A stretch of DNA of 64,000 nt from positions 868,001 through 932,000 of the forward strand of contig NZ_OY771475.1 of the NCBI RefSeq assembly GCF_963674635.1. Reading direction: 5' to 3'. How positions within the stretch are numbered: position 1 is the stretch's first letter; every line of letters starts with the position of its first letter. The stretch is from Breoghania sp. (GTDB lineage: Bacteria; Pseudomonadota; Alphaproteobacteria; Rhizobiales; Stappiaceae). Position numbers and translations under genes: made by a program. The notes beneath the pieces were generated by a model. That model did not search any database. It saw only the letters and a program-made list of their open reading frames with translations, and was not told the DNA's origin. Positions 33,867-42,276 of the stretch are shown here, one piece after another.

Positions 33867-35297
33867 ATGAAACCTCTCGGATCTGCCATTCCGGTGGTCG
33901 TCGATCTCGATCTGACGCTCATCCTGACGAACAGTCTGCATGAGATGGCCGCGGCCGCAATCTTTCGCAAGCCTGCTGCCCTCCTGCGCTCTCTGATCAA
34001 GCTGCCGAGCGGTCGCCATCATGTGAAGGCGGCCCTGGCGAGTGAGATCGCAGCGGAGGGGCTCGTCTTTCCCTATCGCGAGGATCTGCTCGACTGGCTG
34101 CGCGAGAAGGCGGCGGAAGGTCATGCGATCCACCTGTGTTCGGCGGCCCATCAGAGCATCGCCGATGAAGTCGCGCGCCGCCTCGGCATCTTCGCCTCCG
34201 CGGTCGGGTCGGACATCGTGAACCTGAAGGGGGCGGAGAAGTCGGCCTATCTCCAGCGCAAGTTCCCCGACGGGTTCATTTATGTGGGCGACAGTTCGAG
34301 CGACATTCATGTGTGGGAGAAATCCTCCGGCATCGTGCTGGCGGGCGCGCCGGGGTCGGTTGCCAGCAAGGCGCGCCGTCTCGGCAAGCCGGTCTTGAAG
34401 GAGTTCAAGAACACCCGGCTGGATCTGGGCACCTTCGTGAAGGCGCTCAGGGTTCATCACTGGTCAAAGAACCTTCTGATCTTCGTCCCGCTGGTGCTTT
34501 CTCATCAATGGGCGACGCCGGGTCTGATTGGCACGTTCCTGCTGGCCTTCCTCTGTCTGGTCGGGGTGACATCGGGCACCTATCTCCTGAACGACATGGC
34601 GGATCTGAGCGCGGATCGGCAGCATTGGTCGAAGAAGAACCGTGCGCTTGCCAGCGGGCGACTTCAGATCGGTGTCGGGCTGGCGCTGGCCTGCGTGCTG
34701 CTTCTGGCGAGCATGGTCGGAGCCCTGATGCTCGATTACGCCTTCGCGCTCGCGCTTGCCGCCTATCTGGCGATCACCGGGGCCTATTCGGGTGGATTGA
34801 AGCGGGTGCCGCTGCTCGATCTCCTCATCATCGGGGTGCTTTTTACCGTGCGCATCGTCATGGGCACTGTGCTGGTGGAGGAGAGCCATCCCGTCTGGTT
34901 GCTGGTCTTCTCGGTGTTCTTCTTCTTTTCGCTTGCGGTTGCCAAGCGGCACACGGAAATCGTGCGGGCGGCGAAGGCTGGTGCGAACAGCCTGAAGGCG
35001 CGCGGCTACATGGTGGAAGATGCGCCGCTGACACTGGCACTGGGCACCGCCTCGGCGGTCGTGTCGCTGGTGGTGATGCTGCTTTTCATCATCGAGAACA
35101 TGGCGAGCGGCAGTCTCTATACGCGGCCTGAACTGCTTTCGGGCATTCCACTCGTCCTGTCGGTCTGGATCGGTCGGATCTGGCTTCTGGCCCATCGCGG
35201 CGTGATGGCCGACGACCCGGTCACCTTCGCGTTGCGCGACAAGACGAGCCTTGGCCTCGGTGTTGCTATCGCGGCCCTGTTTGCCGTGGCCCTATGA
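33867..35297 (+). CDS. HAD-UbiA fusion: polyprenyl-phosphate phosphoribosyltransferase-like (DPPR synthase/NoeC type)
   Basis: 476 residues in two parts. Residues 1-190 are a HAD phosphatase domain (VVVDLDLTLILTNS motif I; YVGDSSSDIHVWE motif IV). Residues from 200 are a UbiA-fold membrane prenyltransferase with about 8 TMs, containing YLLNDMADLSADRQH (NDxxxD metal/diphosphate site), KNRALASG and SGGLKRVPLLDLLII. Such fusions are known in DPPR-synthase-like proteins, which join 5-phosphoribosyl diphosphate to a polyprenyl phosphate; the HAD part could then remove the 5-phosphate. The next two genes (DprE1- and DprE2-like) fit exactly this pathway. ATG 33867; overlaps the next gene by four bases. 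Confidence 0.85.
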   Translation: MKPLGSAIPVVVDLDLTLILTNSLHEMAAAAIFRKPAALLRSLIKLPSGRHHVKAALASEIAAEGLVFPYREDLLDWLREKAAEGHAIHLCSAAHQSIADEVARRLGIFASAVGSDIVNLKGAEKSAYLQRKFPDGFIYVGDSSSDIHVWEKSSGIVLAGAPGSVASKARRLGKPVLKEFKNTRLDLGTFVKALRVHHWSKNLLIFVPLVLSHQWATPGLIGTFLLAFLCLVGVTSGTYLLNDMADLSADRQHWSKKNRALASGRLQIGVGLALACVLLLASMVGALMLDYAFALALAAYLAITGAYSGGLKRVPLLDLLIIGVLFTVRIVMGTVLVEESHPVWLLVFSVFFFFSLAVAKRHTEIVRAAKAGANSLKARGYMVEDAPLTLALGTASAVVSLVVMLLFIIENMASGSLYTRPELLSGIPLVLSVWIGRIWLLAHRGVMADDPVTFALRDKTSLGLGVAIAALFAVAL

Positions 35298-36634
35298 GCT
35301 GGTTTCAGACGTGCCCGGATGTGACATCGTGGGGCGGGGTCCTGCGGCGCGAGCATCAGGTGGCGGCACCTCAGTGGCGCGATGAAGTGGGCCCGGTGCT
35401 GCGCGAAGCACGGGCCCGTGATCTGGATGTCCTGGCGAGCGGCGCGCGGCGCTCCTATGGCGACAGCGGTCTCAACCCCGATGGCGCGCTGGTGAACATG
35501 ACCGGGCTCGACCGGGTCCTGTCCTTCGATCCGGAAACCGCGATCCTGCGGGCAGAGGGCGGGGTGAGTTTCGATACGCTGATCCAGCTGTTCCTGCCGC
35601 GCGGGTTCTTTCTGCCGGTAACGCCGGGCACGCGGTTCGTAACCCTGGCCGGGGCCATCGCCAATGACGTACATGGCAAGAACCATCATCGGCACGGCAC
35701 CCTCGGTCGCTGGGTGCGCGCGATCGGATTGATCCGGTCCGACGGCACCCTGCACGAGCTCACCCCCGAGCTGGAGCCGGAGCTTTTCGCCGCCACCCTT
35801 GGGGGGCTGGGGCTGACGGGCATTATCGCGTGGGCTGATGTGGAGTTGATGCCCGTGTCCAGTGCCGTGATGGATGTGGAAACGGTCAGCTTTTCAAATC
35901 TCGAAGCCTTCTTCGATCTGGCGCAGGAGAGCGAGCGCGACTTCGACTACACGGTCGCATGGGTGGATTGTCTTGCCGCGGGCAAGGCGCTCGGCAGGGG
36001 CACGTTTTCCCGCGCGAACCACGCTCAGGACGACGTCCTCGACGTGGCGGCTGGCCGTGATGGCCGCCGCCTTGCCGTGCCGATGGATTTTCCCGGCTTC
36101 GTTTTGAACCGCCACACGGTCCGCGCCTTCAATCGGGTCTGCTACAGCAACGGGCGTCGCAAGGCCGGGCGCGGGCGGGTGCCGCTTTCGCGGTTTTTCT
36201 ATCCGCTCGATGCGATTGAGAACTGGAACCGGATGTATGGCGCGCGCGGCATGTACCAGTACCAGTCGGTCGTGCCGGTTTCAGTCCAGCGCGAGGTGAC
36301 GCGGGCAATGCTTCAGGCGATCAGCGACAGCGGACAGGGCTCGTTTCTGGCCGTGCTGAAGACCTTCGGCGGGCTGAGATCTGCGGGCATGCTGTCCTTT
36401 CCATTTGAGGGGACGACGCTGGCGCTCGATTTTCCCAACCGTGGCGATGAAACGCTGAAGCTGATGGCGCGGCTCGATGCAATCGTCGCGGAGGCCGGGG
36501 GGCGGCTCTATCCAGCCAAGGACGGGCGCATGAGTGGCGCGATGTTTCGGGCCGGGTATCCGGATTGGGAACGCTTCGCCGTTCATGTCGATCCGCATTT
36601 TTCATCTCATTTCTGGCGACGTGTAGCGGGGTAG
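35294..36634 (+). CDS. DprE1-like FAD-dependent polyprenylphosphoryl-ribose oxidase
   Basis: 446-residue VAO-type flavoprotein. FAD-binding features: ASGARRSYGDSGLNPDGALV, LPVTPGTRFVTLAGAIANDV, HGKNHHRHGTLGRWV and the GLGLTGII segment, which closely follow mycobacterial DprE1. DprE1 oxidises the 2'-hydroxyl of decaprenylphosphoryl-ribose to the keto intermediate. It starts inside the stop of the UbiA gene (ATGA) and is followed nine bases later by the DprE2-like reductase: three consecutive steps of one pathway. In a Gram-negative this suggests lipid-linked D-arabinose, as proposed for arabinosylation in Azorhizobium Nod-factor genetics. Confidence 0.87.
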   Translation: MSWFQTCPDVTSWGGVLRREHQVAAPQWRDEVGPVLREARARDLDVLASGARRSYGDSGLNPDGALVNMTGLDRVLSFDPETAILRAEGGVSFDTLIQLFLPRGFFLPVTPGTRFVTLAGAIANDVHGKNHHRHGTLGRWVRAIGLIRSDGTLHELTPELEPELFAATLGGLGLTGIIAWADVELMPVSSAVMDVETVSFSNLEAFFDLAQESERDFDYTVAWVDCLAAGKALGRGTFSRANHAQDDVLDVAAGRDGRRLAVPMDFPGFVLNRHTVRAFNRVCYSNGRRKAGRGRVPLSRFFYPLDAIENWNRMYGARGMYQYQSVVPVSVQREVTRAMLQAISDSGQGSFLAVLKTFGGLRSAGMLSFPFEGTTLALDFPNRGDETLKLMARLDAIVAEAGGRLYPAKDGRMSGAMFRAGYPDWERFAVHVDPHFSSHFWRRVAG

Positions 36635-36642
36635 GAGAAGGC

Positions 36643-37386
36643 ATGCGTCTAGTCATTCTGGGGGCCACATCGGCGATTGCGGAGGCGACCGCGCGGCGGT
36701 TCGCGGCCGAGCGCGCGCATATTCTTCTGGTCGGGCGCAAGGGCCAACGGCTTGAGGCGATGGCGGGCGATCTGCGCTCGCGCGGTGCGGGCCGGGTGGA
36801 GACCATGGTGTGCGATCTGGTGGAAGAACGCGATGTCAGGGGGCTCATGGAGGAATTCGCCTCCATCATCGGTGGCATCGATCAGCTTCTCATCGCCTAC
36901 GGTTTCATGGGGCAGCAAAGAGAAGCGGAACTGGATCCGGAGGCCGCAGAGCGGATCTTTCAGGTGAATTTCAATTCCGTCGCCGCATGGAGTCTTGCGG
37001 GCGCGGAGGTCTTCGAGCGGCAAGGGCACGGAACACTGCTCATCCTGGGATCGGTGGCGGGCGATCGCGGACGGCGCGGCAATTACGTCTATGGCGCGGC
37101 CAAGGCAGGCATTGCCGCGCTGGCGGAAGGCATCAATCACCGTTTTGCCGGCAAGGGGCCGCGTGTCGTGCTGGTCAAGCCCGGCCCGACCGCCACGCCC
37201 ATGACACGGGGCATGGATCGCAGCGGGCCACTCTGGTCGACGCCGGACCAGATCGCCGGTGTGGTCGTTGGCTCGGCTTCAGCCTCGGGAGGGGGCGCGG
37301 TCGCCTATGCGCCGTGGTTCTGGCGCTACCTCATGCTGATCATTCGCAACCTGCCGTCCCGCGTCTTCAACCGCCTGGATATCTGA
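36643..37386 (+). CDS. DprE2-like SDR reductase (keto-ribose to arabinose)
   Basis: 247-residue classical short-chain dehydrogenase. The cofactor site is VILGATSAIAEATARRFA, the catalytic Ser is in ILGSVAGDRGRRGN, and the catalytic Tyr and Lys in YVYGAAKAG. The SVAGDRGRRxNYVYG block is characteristic of DprE2, which completes ribose-to-arabinose epimerisation on the polyprenyl carrier. The C-terminus is hydrophobic (FWRYLMLIIRNLP), a possible membrane anchor. ATG 36643 follows GGAGAAGG. Confidence 0.87.
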   Translation: MRLVILGATSAIAEATARRFAAERAHILLVGRKGQRLEAMAGDLRSRGAGRVETMVCDLVEERDVRGLMEEFASIIGGIDQLLIAYGFMGQQREAELDPEAAERIFQVNFNSVAAWSLAGAEVFERQGHGTLLILGSVAGDRGRRGNYVYGAAKAGIAALAEGINHRFAGKGPRVVLVKPGPTATPMTRGMDRSGPLWSTPDQIAGVVVGSASASGGGAVAYAPWFWRYLMLIIRNLPSRVFNRLDI

Positions 37387-37389
37387 GCC

Positions 37390-38319
37390 ATGAAGATCGT
37401 CATCACCGGAGCCGCGGGGCTCGTCGGCCAGAACCTGATCGCGCGGCTGAAAACCCGTCCGCATGTGGAAATCGTCGGCATCGACAAGCACCCGGAGAAC
37501 ACGCGACTGCTCAGGCGCATGCACCCGCAGGTGCAGGTGGTGGAGGCCGATCTTGCCCATGACAGCTATTGGCAGCGCTTTCTTGACGGCGCGGATGCGG
37601 TCGTCATCAATCAGGCGCAGATCGGCGGGCTGAACGAACAGGCGTTCCTGGACAACAACGTCCTGGCGACGCAGCGCATCGTGGCCGCGATGCGCGCCTA
37701 TCGCGTTCCGTATTTCGTGCAAGTCTCATCGTCGGTGGTGAATTCGGCGGCGGATGATTTCTATACCCGTTCGAAGACCGCCCAAGAGAAGCTGGTCAAT
37801 CAGGTCACCGACATTCCCCATGTGGTGTTGCGCCCGACGCTGATGTTCGGCTGGTTCGATCGCAAGCACCTGGGCTGGCTTCGCCGTTTCATGGCGCGCA
37901 CGCCGGTCTTTCCGGTGCCGGGCGATGGGTGCTACATCCGCCAGCCTCTCTATGTGGGCGACTTCGCCGAAATCATCATCGCATCCTTGATGAGGCGTCA
38001 GACTGGCACCTTCGACATTTCCGGCCAGGAGCAGATCTTCTATGGCGATCTGATCCGCCTGATAAAGCGCACCGTGAAGGCGCGCACCCTGCTGGTGAAC
38101 ATCCCCTACAGGCTCTTCTGGCTGTTGCTGGCGCTCTATGCGCGGATCAACGCCAATCCGCCCTTCACCACAAGTCAGCTCAAGGCGCTCGTGATCCCGG
38201 AGACCTTTCCCACCATCGACTGGCCGGGGATCTTCGGCGTCGACGCGACCCCGCTGGAGGAGGCGGTGCGCGAAACCTATCTCGATGCCGAATACGGCAA
38301 CATCGTTCTGGAATTTTGA
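37390..38319 (+). CDS. NAD-dependent epimerase/dehydratase family protein
   Basis: 309-residue extended SDR. The nucleotide site is IVITGAAGLVGQNLIARL, VSSSVVNSA is the Ser region, and the catalytic pair is in DDFYTRSKTAQEKLV (YxxxK). GDGCYIRQPLYVGDFA is the usual substrate-domain block. It probably modifies a nucleotide- or lipid-linked sugar. It starts three bases after the DprE2-like stop, so it belongs to the same operon. Exact substrate unknown. Confidence 0.85.
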   Translation: MKIVITGAAGLVGQNLIARLKTRPHVEIVGIDKHPENTRLLRRMHPQVQVVEADLAHDSYWQRFLDGADAVVINQAQIGGLNEQAFLDNNVLATQRIVAAMRAYRVPYFVQVSSSVVNSAADDFYTRSKTAQEKLVNQVTDIPHVVLRPTLMFGWFDRKHLGWLRRFMARTPVFPVPGDGCYIRQPLYVGDFAEIIIASLMRRQTGTFDISGQEQIFYGDLIRLIKRTVKARTLLVNIPYRLFWLLLALYARINANPPFTTSQLKALVIPETFPTIDWPGIFGVDATPLEEAVRETYLDAEYGNIVLEF

Positions 38320-38330
38320 AGGGGGATACG

Positions 38331-39608
38331 ATGGGCCGGATCGTCATAATCGGGGCGGGGGCCATGGGGCTGGCGGCGGCGCATCGTGCCGTCTCGCTCG
38401 GGCATTCGGTCGATCTGGTGGAGGCGGATGCGGTGCCCGGGGGGATGGCGGCGCATTTCGATGTGGGCGGCGTCTCCATCGAGCGGTTCTATCATTTCGT
38501 GTGCAAGTCCGATCAGCCGACCTTCGATCTCCTCGCCGAACTGGGGCTTGGCGATGCGATGCGATGGACGCCCACGTCGATGGCCTATTTCATCAAGGGC
38601 AAGGTGCATCCGTGGGGTGATCCTGTCTCGCTGCTGCGCTTCCCGCATCTGAGCCTGATCGCCAAGATCCGGACAGGGCTACAGATGTTCTGGACCACCA
38701 AGCGCCGGAGTTTTGCGGCAATCGAGGACAAGACCGCGCGCGAATGGATTGTCGGCGGATCGGGGCGCGAGGTCTATGAGACGCTGTGGAAACGGCTGAT
38801 CGATCTGAAGTTCTTTGAACTTGCCGACGACATTTCCGCCTCTTGGATTGCAGTGCGGATCCGCCGGATCGGCAATTCGCGGCGGTCCATCTTTCAGGAG
38901 GAGCTGGGCTATATCGATGGCGGCAGCCAGACGCTGGTTGATGCGCTGGTGGAGCGGTTCACCGCGTCTGGCGGGCGGCTCCATCTGGCAACGCCGGCGG
39001 AGCGGGTGGAGGTGGAAGACGGACGGGTGAGGGGGCTTCACGCCGGGGGGCGGTTCTTTCCCGCCGATGCGATCATCTCCACCGTGCCGACGCCCTATGT
39101 GCCGCGCCTTGCGCCGGATCTGCCCCAGGAGGTGAAGGAGCAATATGCCTCCATTCGCAATATCGGCGTGGTCTGCCTGCTCTTCCGGCTCAAGCGGTCT
39201 GTCACCGGGAACTTCTGGCTGAACATCGTTGACGATGCGATCGACATCCCGGGCATCATCGAGTTTTCCAACCTGCGCCCGTTGCCCGACTGCTTTGTCT
39301 ACATCCCCTATTACATGCCGCACAGCCATGAAAAATTGGGCTGGAGCGACGCGCAGTTCATCGAGGAGGCCTTCGCCTATATCCGCAAGGTCAATCCCGA
39401 GATCGGCGACGATGATCTGGTGGAGGCGAATGTCAGCCGGTTGCGCCATGCCCAGCCGGTTTGCGAGCCGAATTTCGCCGACCGGCTTCCCCCGGTGCGC
39501 ACTCCCATCAAGGGGCTGCTGGCGGCGGACACGAGCTACTACTACCCGGAAGACCGCGGGATCGCGGAAAGCGTCCGTTTGGGGCGTCAGATGGCCGAGA
39601 TTGTTTGA
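38331..39608 (+). CDS. FAD-dependent oxidoreductase (amine oxidase/protoporphyrinogen oxidase-like)
   Basis: 425-residue Rossmann flavoprotein. IVIIGAGAMGLAAAHRAVSL (residues 4-23) is the dinucleotide site, followed by DLVEADAVPGGMAAHF. YIDGGSQTLVDALVERF and the C-terminal DTSYYYPEDRGIAESVRLGRQMAEIV match the NAD(P)/FAD-dependent amine-oxidase-like proteins found in glycan and lipid-sugar clusters. Good RBS (AAGGGGG) before ATG 38331. It may desaturate or oxidise a polyprenyl-linked sugar or the lipid itself; the reaction is not predictable. Confidence 0.85.
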   Translation: MGRIVIIGAGAMGLAAAHRAVSLGHSVDLVEADAVPGGMAAHFDVGGVSIERFYHFVCKSDQPTFDLLAELGLGDAMRWTPTSMAYFIKGKVHPWGDPVSLLRFPHLSLIAKIRTGLQMFWTTKRRSFAAIEDKTAREWIVGGSGREVYETLWKRLIDLKFFELADDISASWIAVRIRRIGNSRRSIFQEELGYIDGGSQTLVDALVERFTASGGRLHLATPAERVEVEDGRVRGLHAGGRFFPADAIISTVPTPYVPRLAPDLPQEVKEQYASIRNIGVVCLLFRLKRSVTGNFWLNIVDDAIDIPGIIEFSNLRPLPDCFVYIPYYMPHSHEKLGWSDAQFIEEAFAYIRKVNPEIGDDDLVEANVSRLRHAQPVCEPNFADRLPPVRTPIKGLLAADTSYYYPEDRGIAESVRLGRQMAEIV

Positions 39609-39632
39609 TCAATTCATTTCAGGTGAAGACAC

Positions 39633-40295
39633 ATGGTTGCATTGGCAAAGCTCTATCAGGACCGGTTCGAGACGACCGGCGTTTCCAAGCGAGACAGGGT
39701 CTGGAAGGTCCTGTGCGAGGACTTCTTCAACCACCGCATTTCGCCGGAGGCCCGTGTCGTCGACCTTGCCTGCGGCTATGGCGATTTCATCAACAATGTG
39801 CGCTGCGCGAAGAAGCTGGCGGTGGATCTCAACCCGGACGCGCGCCGTCATCTCAACCGGGATGTGGAGTTCACGCTTGCGCCAGCAACCGAACTCGGAC
39901 GGCTCGGTGCGAATTCGGCGGATGTGGTCTTCACCTCCAACTTCCTGGAGCATCTGAAGGACAAGGAGGAATGTGACGCGGTTCTTTCAAGCGTCTTCGA
40001 CGTCCTGAAACCCGGCGGCCGCTTCATCGTCATGGGCCCCAATATCCGCTTTGCCTATCGCGAGTACTGGGATTTCTATGACCATTATCTGCCGCTTTCC
40101 GACCTGTCATTGGCCGAAGGGTTGCGGCTGGCCGGTTTCGAGATTGCGGAGAACATCGCGCAGTTCCTGCCATTCACGATGAATGGCAAGACGCCGACGC
40201 GGGATTTTCTCGTCCGGCTCTATCTCAAGATGCCGCTGGCTTGGAAGGTGATGGGCAAGCAGTTTCTGGTGACGGCTGAAAAGCCATGCAGCTAG
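39633..40295 (+). CDS. Class I SAM-dependent methyltransferase
   Basis: 220-residue methyltransferase. VVDLACGYGDFINNV (about residues 43-57) is motif I, LAVDLNPDARRHL motif II, DVVFTSNFLEHL motif IV-like and LKPGGRFIVMGPNIRF the typical post-motif strand. It lies in the DprE-type operon and overlaps the GtrA gene by ten bases, so it is translationally coupled. A sugar O-methylation role is plausible. Confidence 0.87.
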   Translation: MVALAKLYQDRFETTGVSKRDRVWKVLCEDFFNHRISPEARVVDLACGYGDFINNVRCAKKLAVDLNPDARRHLNRDVEFTLAPATELGRLGANSADVVFTSNFLEHLKDKEECDAVLSSVFDVLKPGGRFIVMGPNIRFAYREYWDFYDHYLPLSDLSLAEGLRLAGFEIAENIAQFLPFTMNGKTPTRDFLVRLYLKMPLAWKVMGKQFLVTAEKPCS

Positions 40296-40699
40296 CGACC
40301 TTCATCCGCTTTCTCATTTCCGGCGGGGTCGCAGCTGCGGCCAATATCGGCGCACGGGTGCTGTTCTCGCAATTCGTCAGCTACTCCGTCGCCATTGTGG
40401 CCGCCTATGTGGTGGGGTTGGTGACCGGCTACACGCTGATGAAATGCCTCGTTTTCGACAGCGGAGGGCGCGGGTCGGTCGCGGAATATGGCCGCTATTT
40501 CATGGTCAACATGGCCGCGCTCGGACAGGTCTGGCTCCTCAGCATCGCCTTCAAGGACCACGTCTTTCCTGCCATCGGCTTTTCATTCCATGCCGAAACC
40601 GTGGCACACGCCATTGGCGTGCTGAGCCCAATGGTGACGAGCTATTTCCTGCACAAGAAATACACGTTCGGCGCAAGACGGCGCGCACAGCCACGGTGA
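40286..40699 (+). CDS. GtrA family membrane protein
   Basis: 137 residues with four predicted TM segments: FIRFLISGGVAAAANIGARVL, YSVAIVAAYVVGLVTGYTLM, FMVNMAALGQVWLLSIAF and AHAIGVLSPMVTSYFLHKKYTF. This is the GtrA/DPMS layout. GtrA proteins are thought to move or hold polyprenyl-phosphate sugars at the inner membrane, and a homologue accompanies the mycobacterial arabinan genes. Last gene of the DprE-type operon. Confidence 0.9.
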   Translation: MQLATFIRFLISGGVAAAANIGARVLFSQFVSYSVAIVAAYVVGLVTGYTLMKCLVFDSGGRGSVAEYGRYFMVNMAALGQVWLLSIAFKDHVFPAIGFSFHAETVAHAIGVLSPMVTSYFLHKKYTFGARRRAQPR

Positions 40700-41422
40700 G
40701 GCAGACGATGGCCTCAACCGCGCGGCAACATGCAGGCGGCCGCGGCGAGGCGCGCGGATGCCGGAATGCGGCTGTAGCTTTCCGATGACGGCCAGCCTGC
40801 GCGCGCTGTCCTGATGGCATCAGGCGCTGCGTGCGGGTCGAAGAATTGGCCGTTGATTTCCTTGGTCCGGGTCATGATTTCACTGTTTGCGTTAAGGTCG
40901 GCGTTGTGGCGCAGGGCCGTGTTGCGGCGCCGTCTATGATTGAATTGTGGCAAATGAAAAGAGGGAAAAAATTGCGGGTCATTCGAGGAAAACGCGCGGA
41001 AAGCCGGTCGGATCGTATTCATCGCTCGGGACGATGGAAAGGCGATGATACTTCGGTCGCGTTTCGTGGGACGGAAAGTAGGGGCATAATAACTCACAAC
41101 TATAAAAATTTTTATGTGACAGGATGTTTTGTTTTATTAGCGAATAGACGAGAGATCGATCGCAGTACAAATAAAATATGTCATTTAAAATTCATCGTTA
41201 TTTGGAAGATGCGTTCCTGTTACGCTTATGTGGGTGCCTTGGGTGTTGTTAAAAGATAGGGCATTCCGCTGGCTGCGACGAAATGCGCCTACAACTTGCT
41301 GGTGATCGTTTCTGCACGGGGGCGTCCGATGTCGCCGGAGGCGGCTGCCAGCTAACAGAATGGCCGTTGGCAGGGGAGTGCCCGCGGGCGGGATTCGGGT
41401 GGTCGTTGCGTTGAGCGACGGC
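40700..41422. other. Gene-poor junction after the glycan operon
   Basis: About 720 bases, strongly AT-rich from 41090 to 41240. A minus-strand 53-codon frame (40714-40875) has high third-position GC but no RBS. A plus-strand frame 40831-41259 has a random-looking product. Neither is called. No terminator was recognised; composition suggests a join between acquired and core DNA. Confidence 0.4.
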
Positions 41423-42076
41423 TCAGGCCCCGGCGTGTGGTGCGCCCTTTGACGGGGGCGGCAGGATCCCATTCAGGAATATCGCGATGCAGCGCCGAAT
41501 GTGGCTCTTGCGGGCCTCGCGTTGGCTGGAGAGCGTGTCGTCAGGCAAGGTGCGTGTCAGGTCGCCGAAGATCATGTCCATCAGGATCCAGGCATAGGCT
41601 TCCGGATCATCGATGGTGACTTCGCCCGCGTCGCGTTTCATCGCGAGCCAGCTGGCGAGTTCTCCCACCGACACGAGTGAGGCGTCGCGTCGGACGATTT
41701 CCTTCAGTTCAGGACATGCCCCCGCTTCCCGGACAACCGTTCGCAGAACCGCTTCTGTTTCTTCCCAATCGGTGCGGGTGTCGTCCATTCCGAACATGAA
41801 AGCGAGTGCATCCGCGACACTCAGCACCATGTTCGGGGGTGGCAGGCGAAAGAACTGCCCCTTTTGTCCCTTGATGATTGCGGAAAAGAGATCGGTCTTG
41901 CTCGGATAAAGGCGATAGAGGGTGCGTTTGGAAATGCCGCAATGGGTTGCAATGCCGTCCATAGTGGTCGCGCTGTAGCCCGCGCCAAGAAAGCTCCGCC
42001 GGGCAGCCTTCAGGATTTCGTCACGCTGAACGTCGTCAGTCTTGACCTTCGGGCGCCCCCGGCCGCGAACCATCAT
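41423..42076 (-). CDS. TetR/AcrR family repressor of the RND pump
   Basis: 217-residue regulator. The HTH lies in residues 15-65 (EILKAARRSFLGAGYSATTM, then IATHCGISKRTLYRLYPSKTDLF); the C-terminal part matches TetR proteins with AefR-like domains. It diverges from the RND adaptor gene with about 200 bases between, the classic acrR/mexR-style arrangement, so it likely represses both. Two adjacent ATGs (42076 and 42073) are possible starts; a longer frame to 42157 adds 27 unlikely residues. Confidence 0.9.
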   Translation of the reverse strand: MMVRGRGRPKVKTDDVQRDEILKAARRSFLGAGYSATTMDGIATHCGISKRTLYRLYPSKTDLFSAIIKGQKGQFFRLPPPNMVLSVADALAFMFGMDDTRTDWEETEAVLRTVVREAGACPELKEIVRRDASLVSVGELASWLAMKRDAGEVTIDDPEAYAWILMDMIFGDLTRTLPDDTLSSQREARKSHIRRCIAIFLNGILPPPSKGAPHAGA

Positions 42077-42161
42077 CTCTTGCGGATCTCTCAACCTTTT
42101 GAAGAACGTGTGTGCATGAGCGGATACGACAAAATTGTGCTCTGCATCACATGGCAATCAA

Positions 42162-42190
42162 TTGACTTCGTACGTTTAAAATACTAATGC
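42162..42190 (+). promoter_or_regulatory. Candidate promoter of the RND operon
   Basis: TTGACT (42162-42167), a 17-base spacer and a weak TAATGC (42185-42190). It lies between the divergent TetR and adaptor genes; initiation a few bases later agrees with the GTG 42277 start and disfavours ATG 42187. No clear palindrome was seen. Confidence 0.35.
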
Positions 42191-42276
42191 AAAACTCCAG
42201 TGTTGTAAATGGTTGTGTCTGGTGCGGTAACCCCAATGGACCGGGAGCCGACACATGCCGTAGCGAGGTCCGGGTC

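Noticed and set aside
40831..41259. 142-codon plus-strand frame in the junction region
   Set aside because: No RBS, irregular composition crossing from GC-rich to AT-rich sequence, no recognisable motif.
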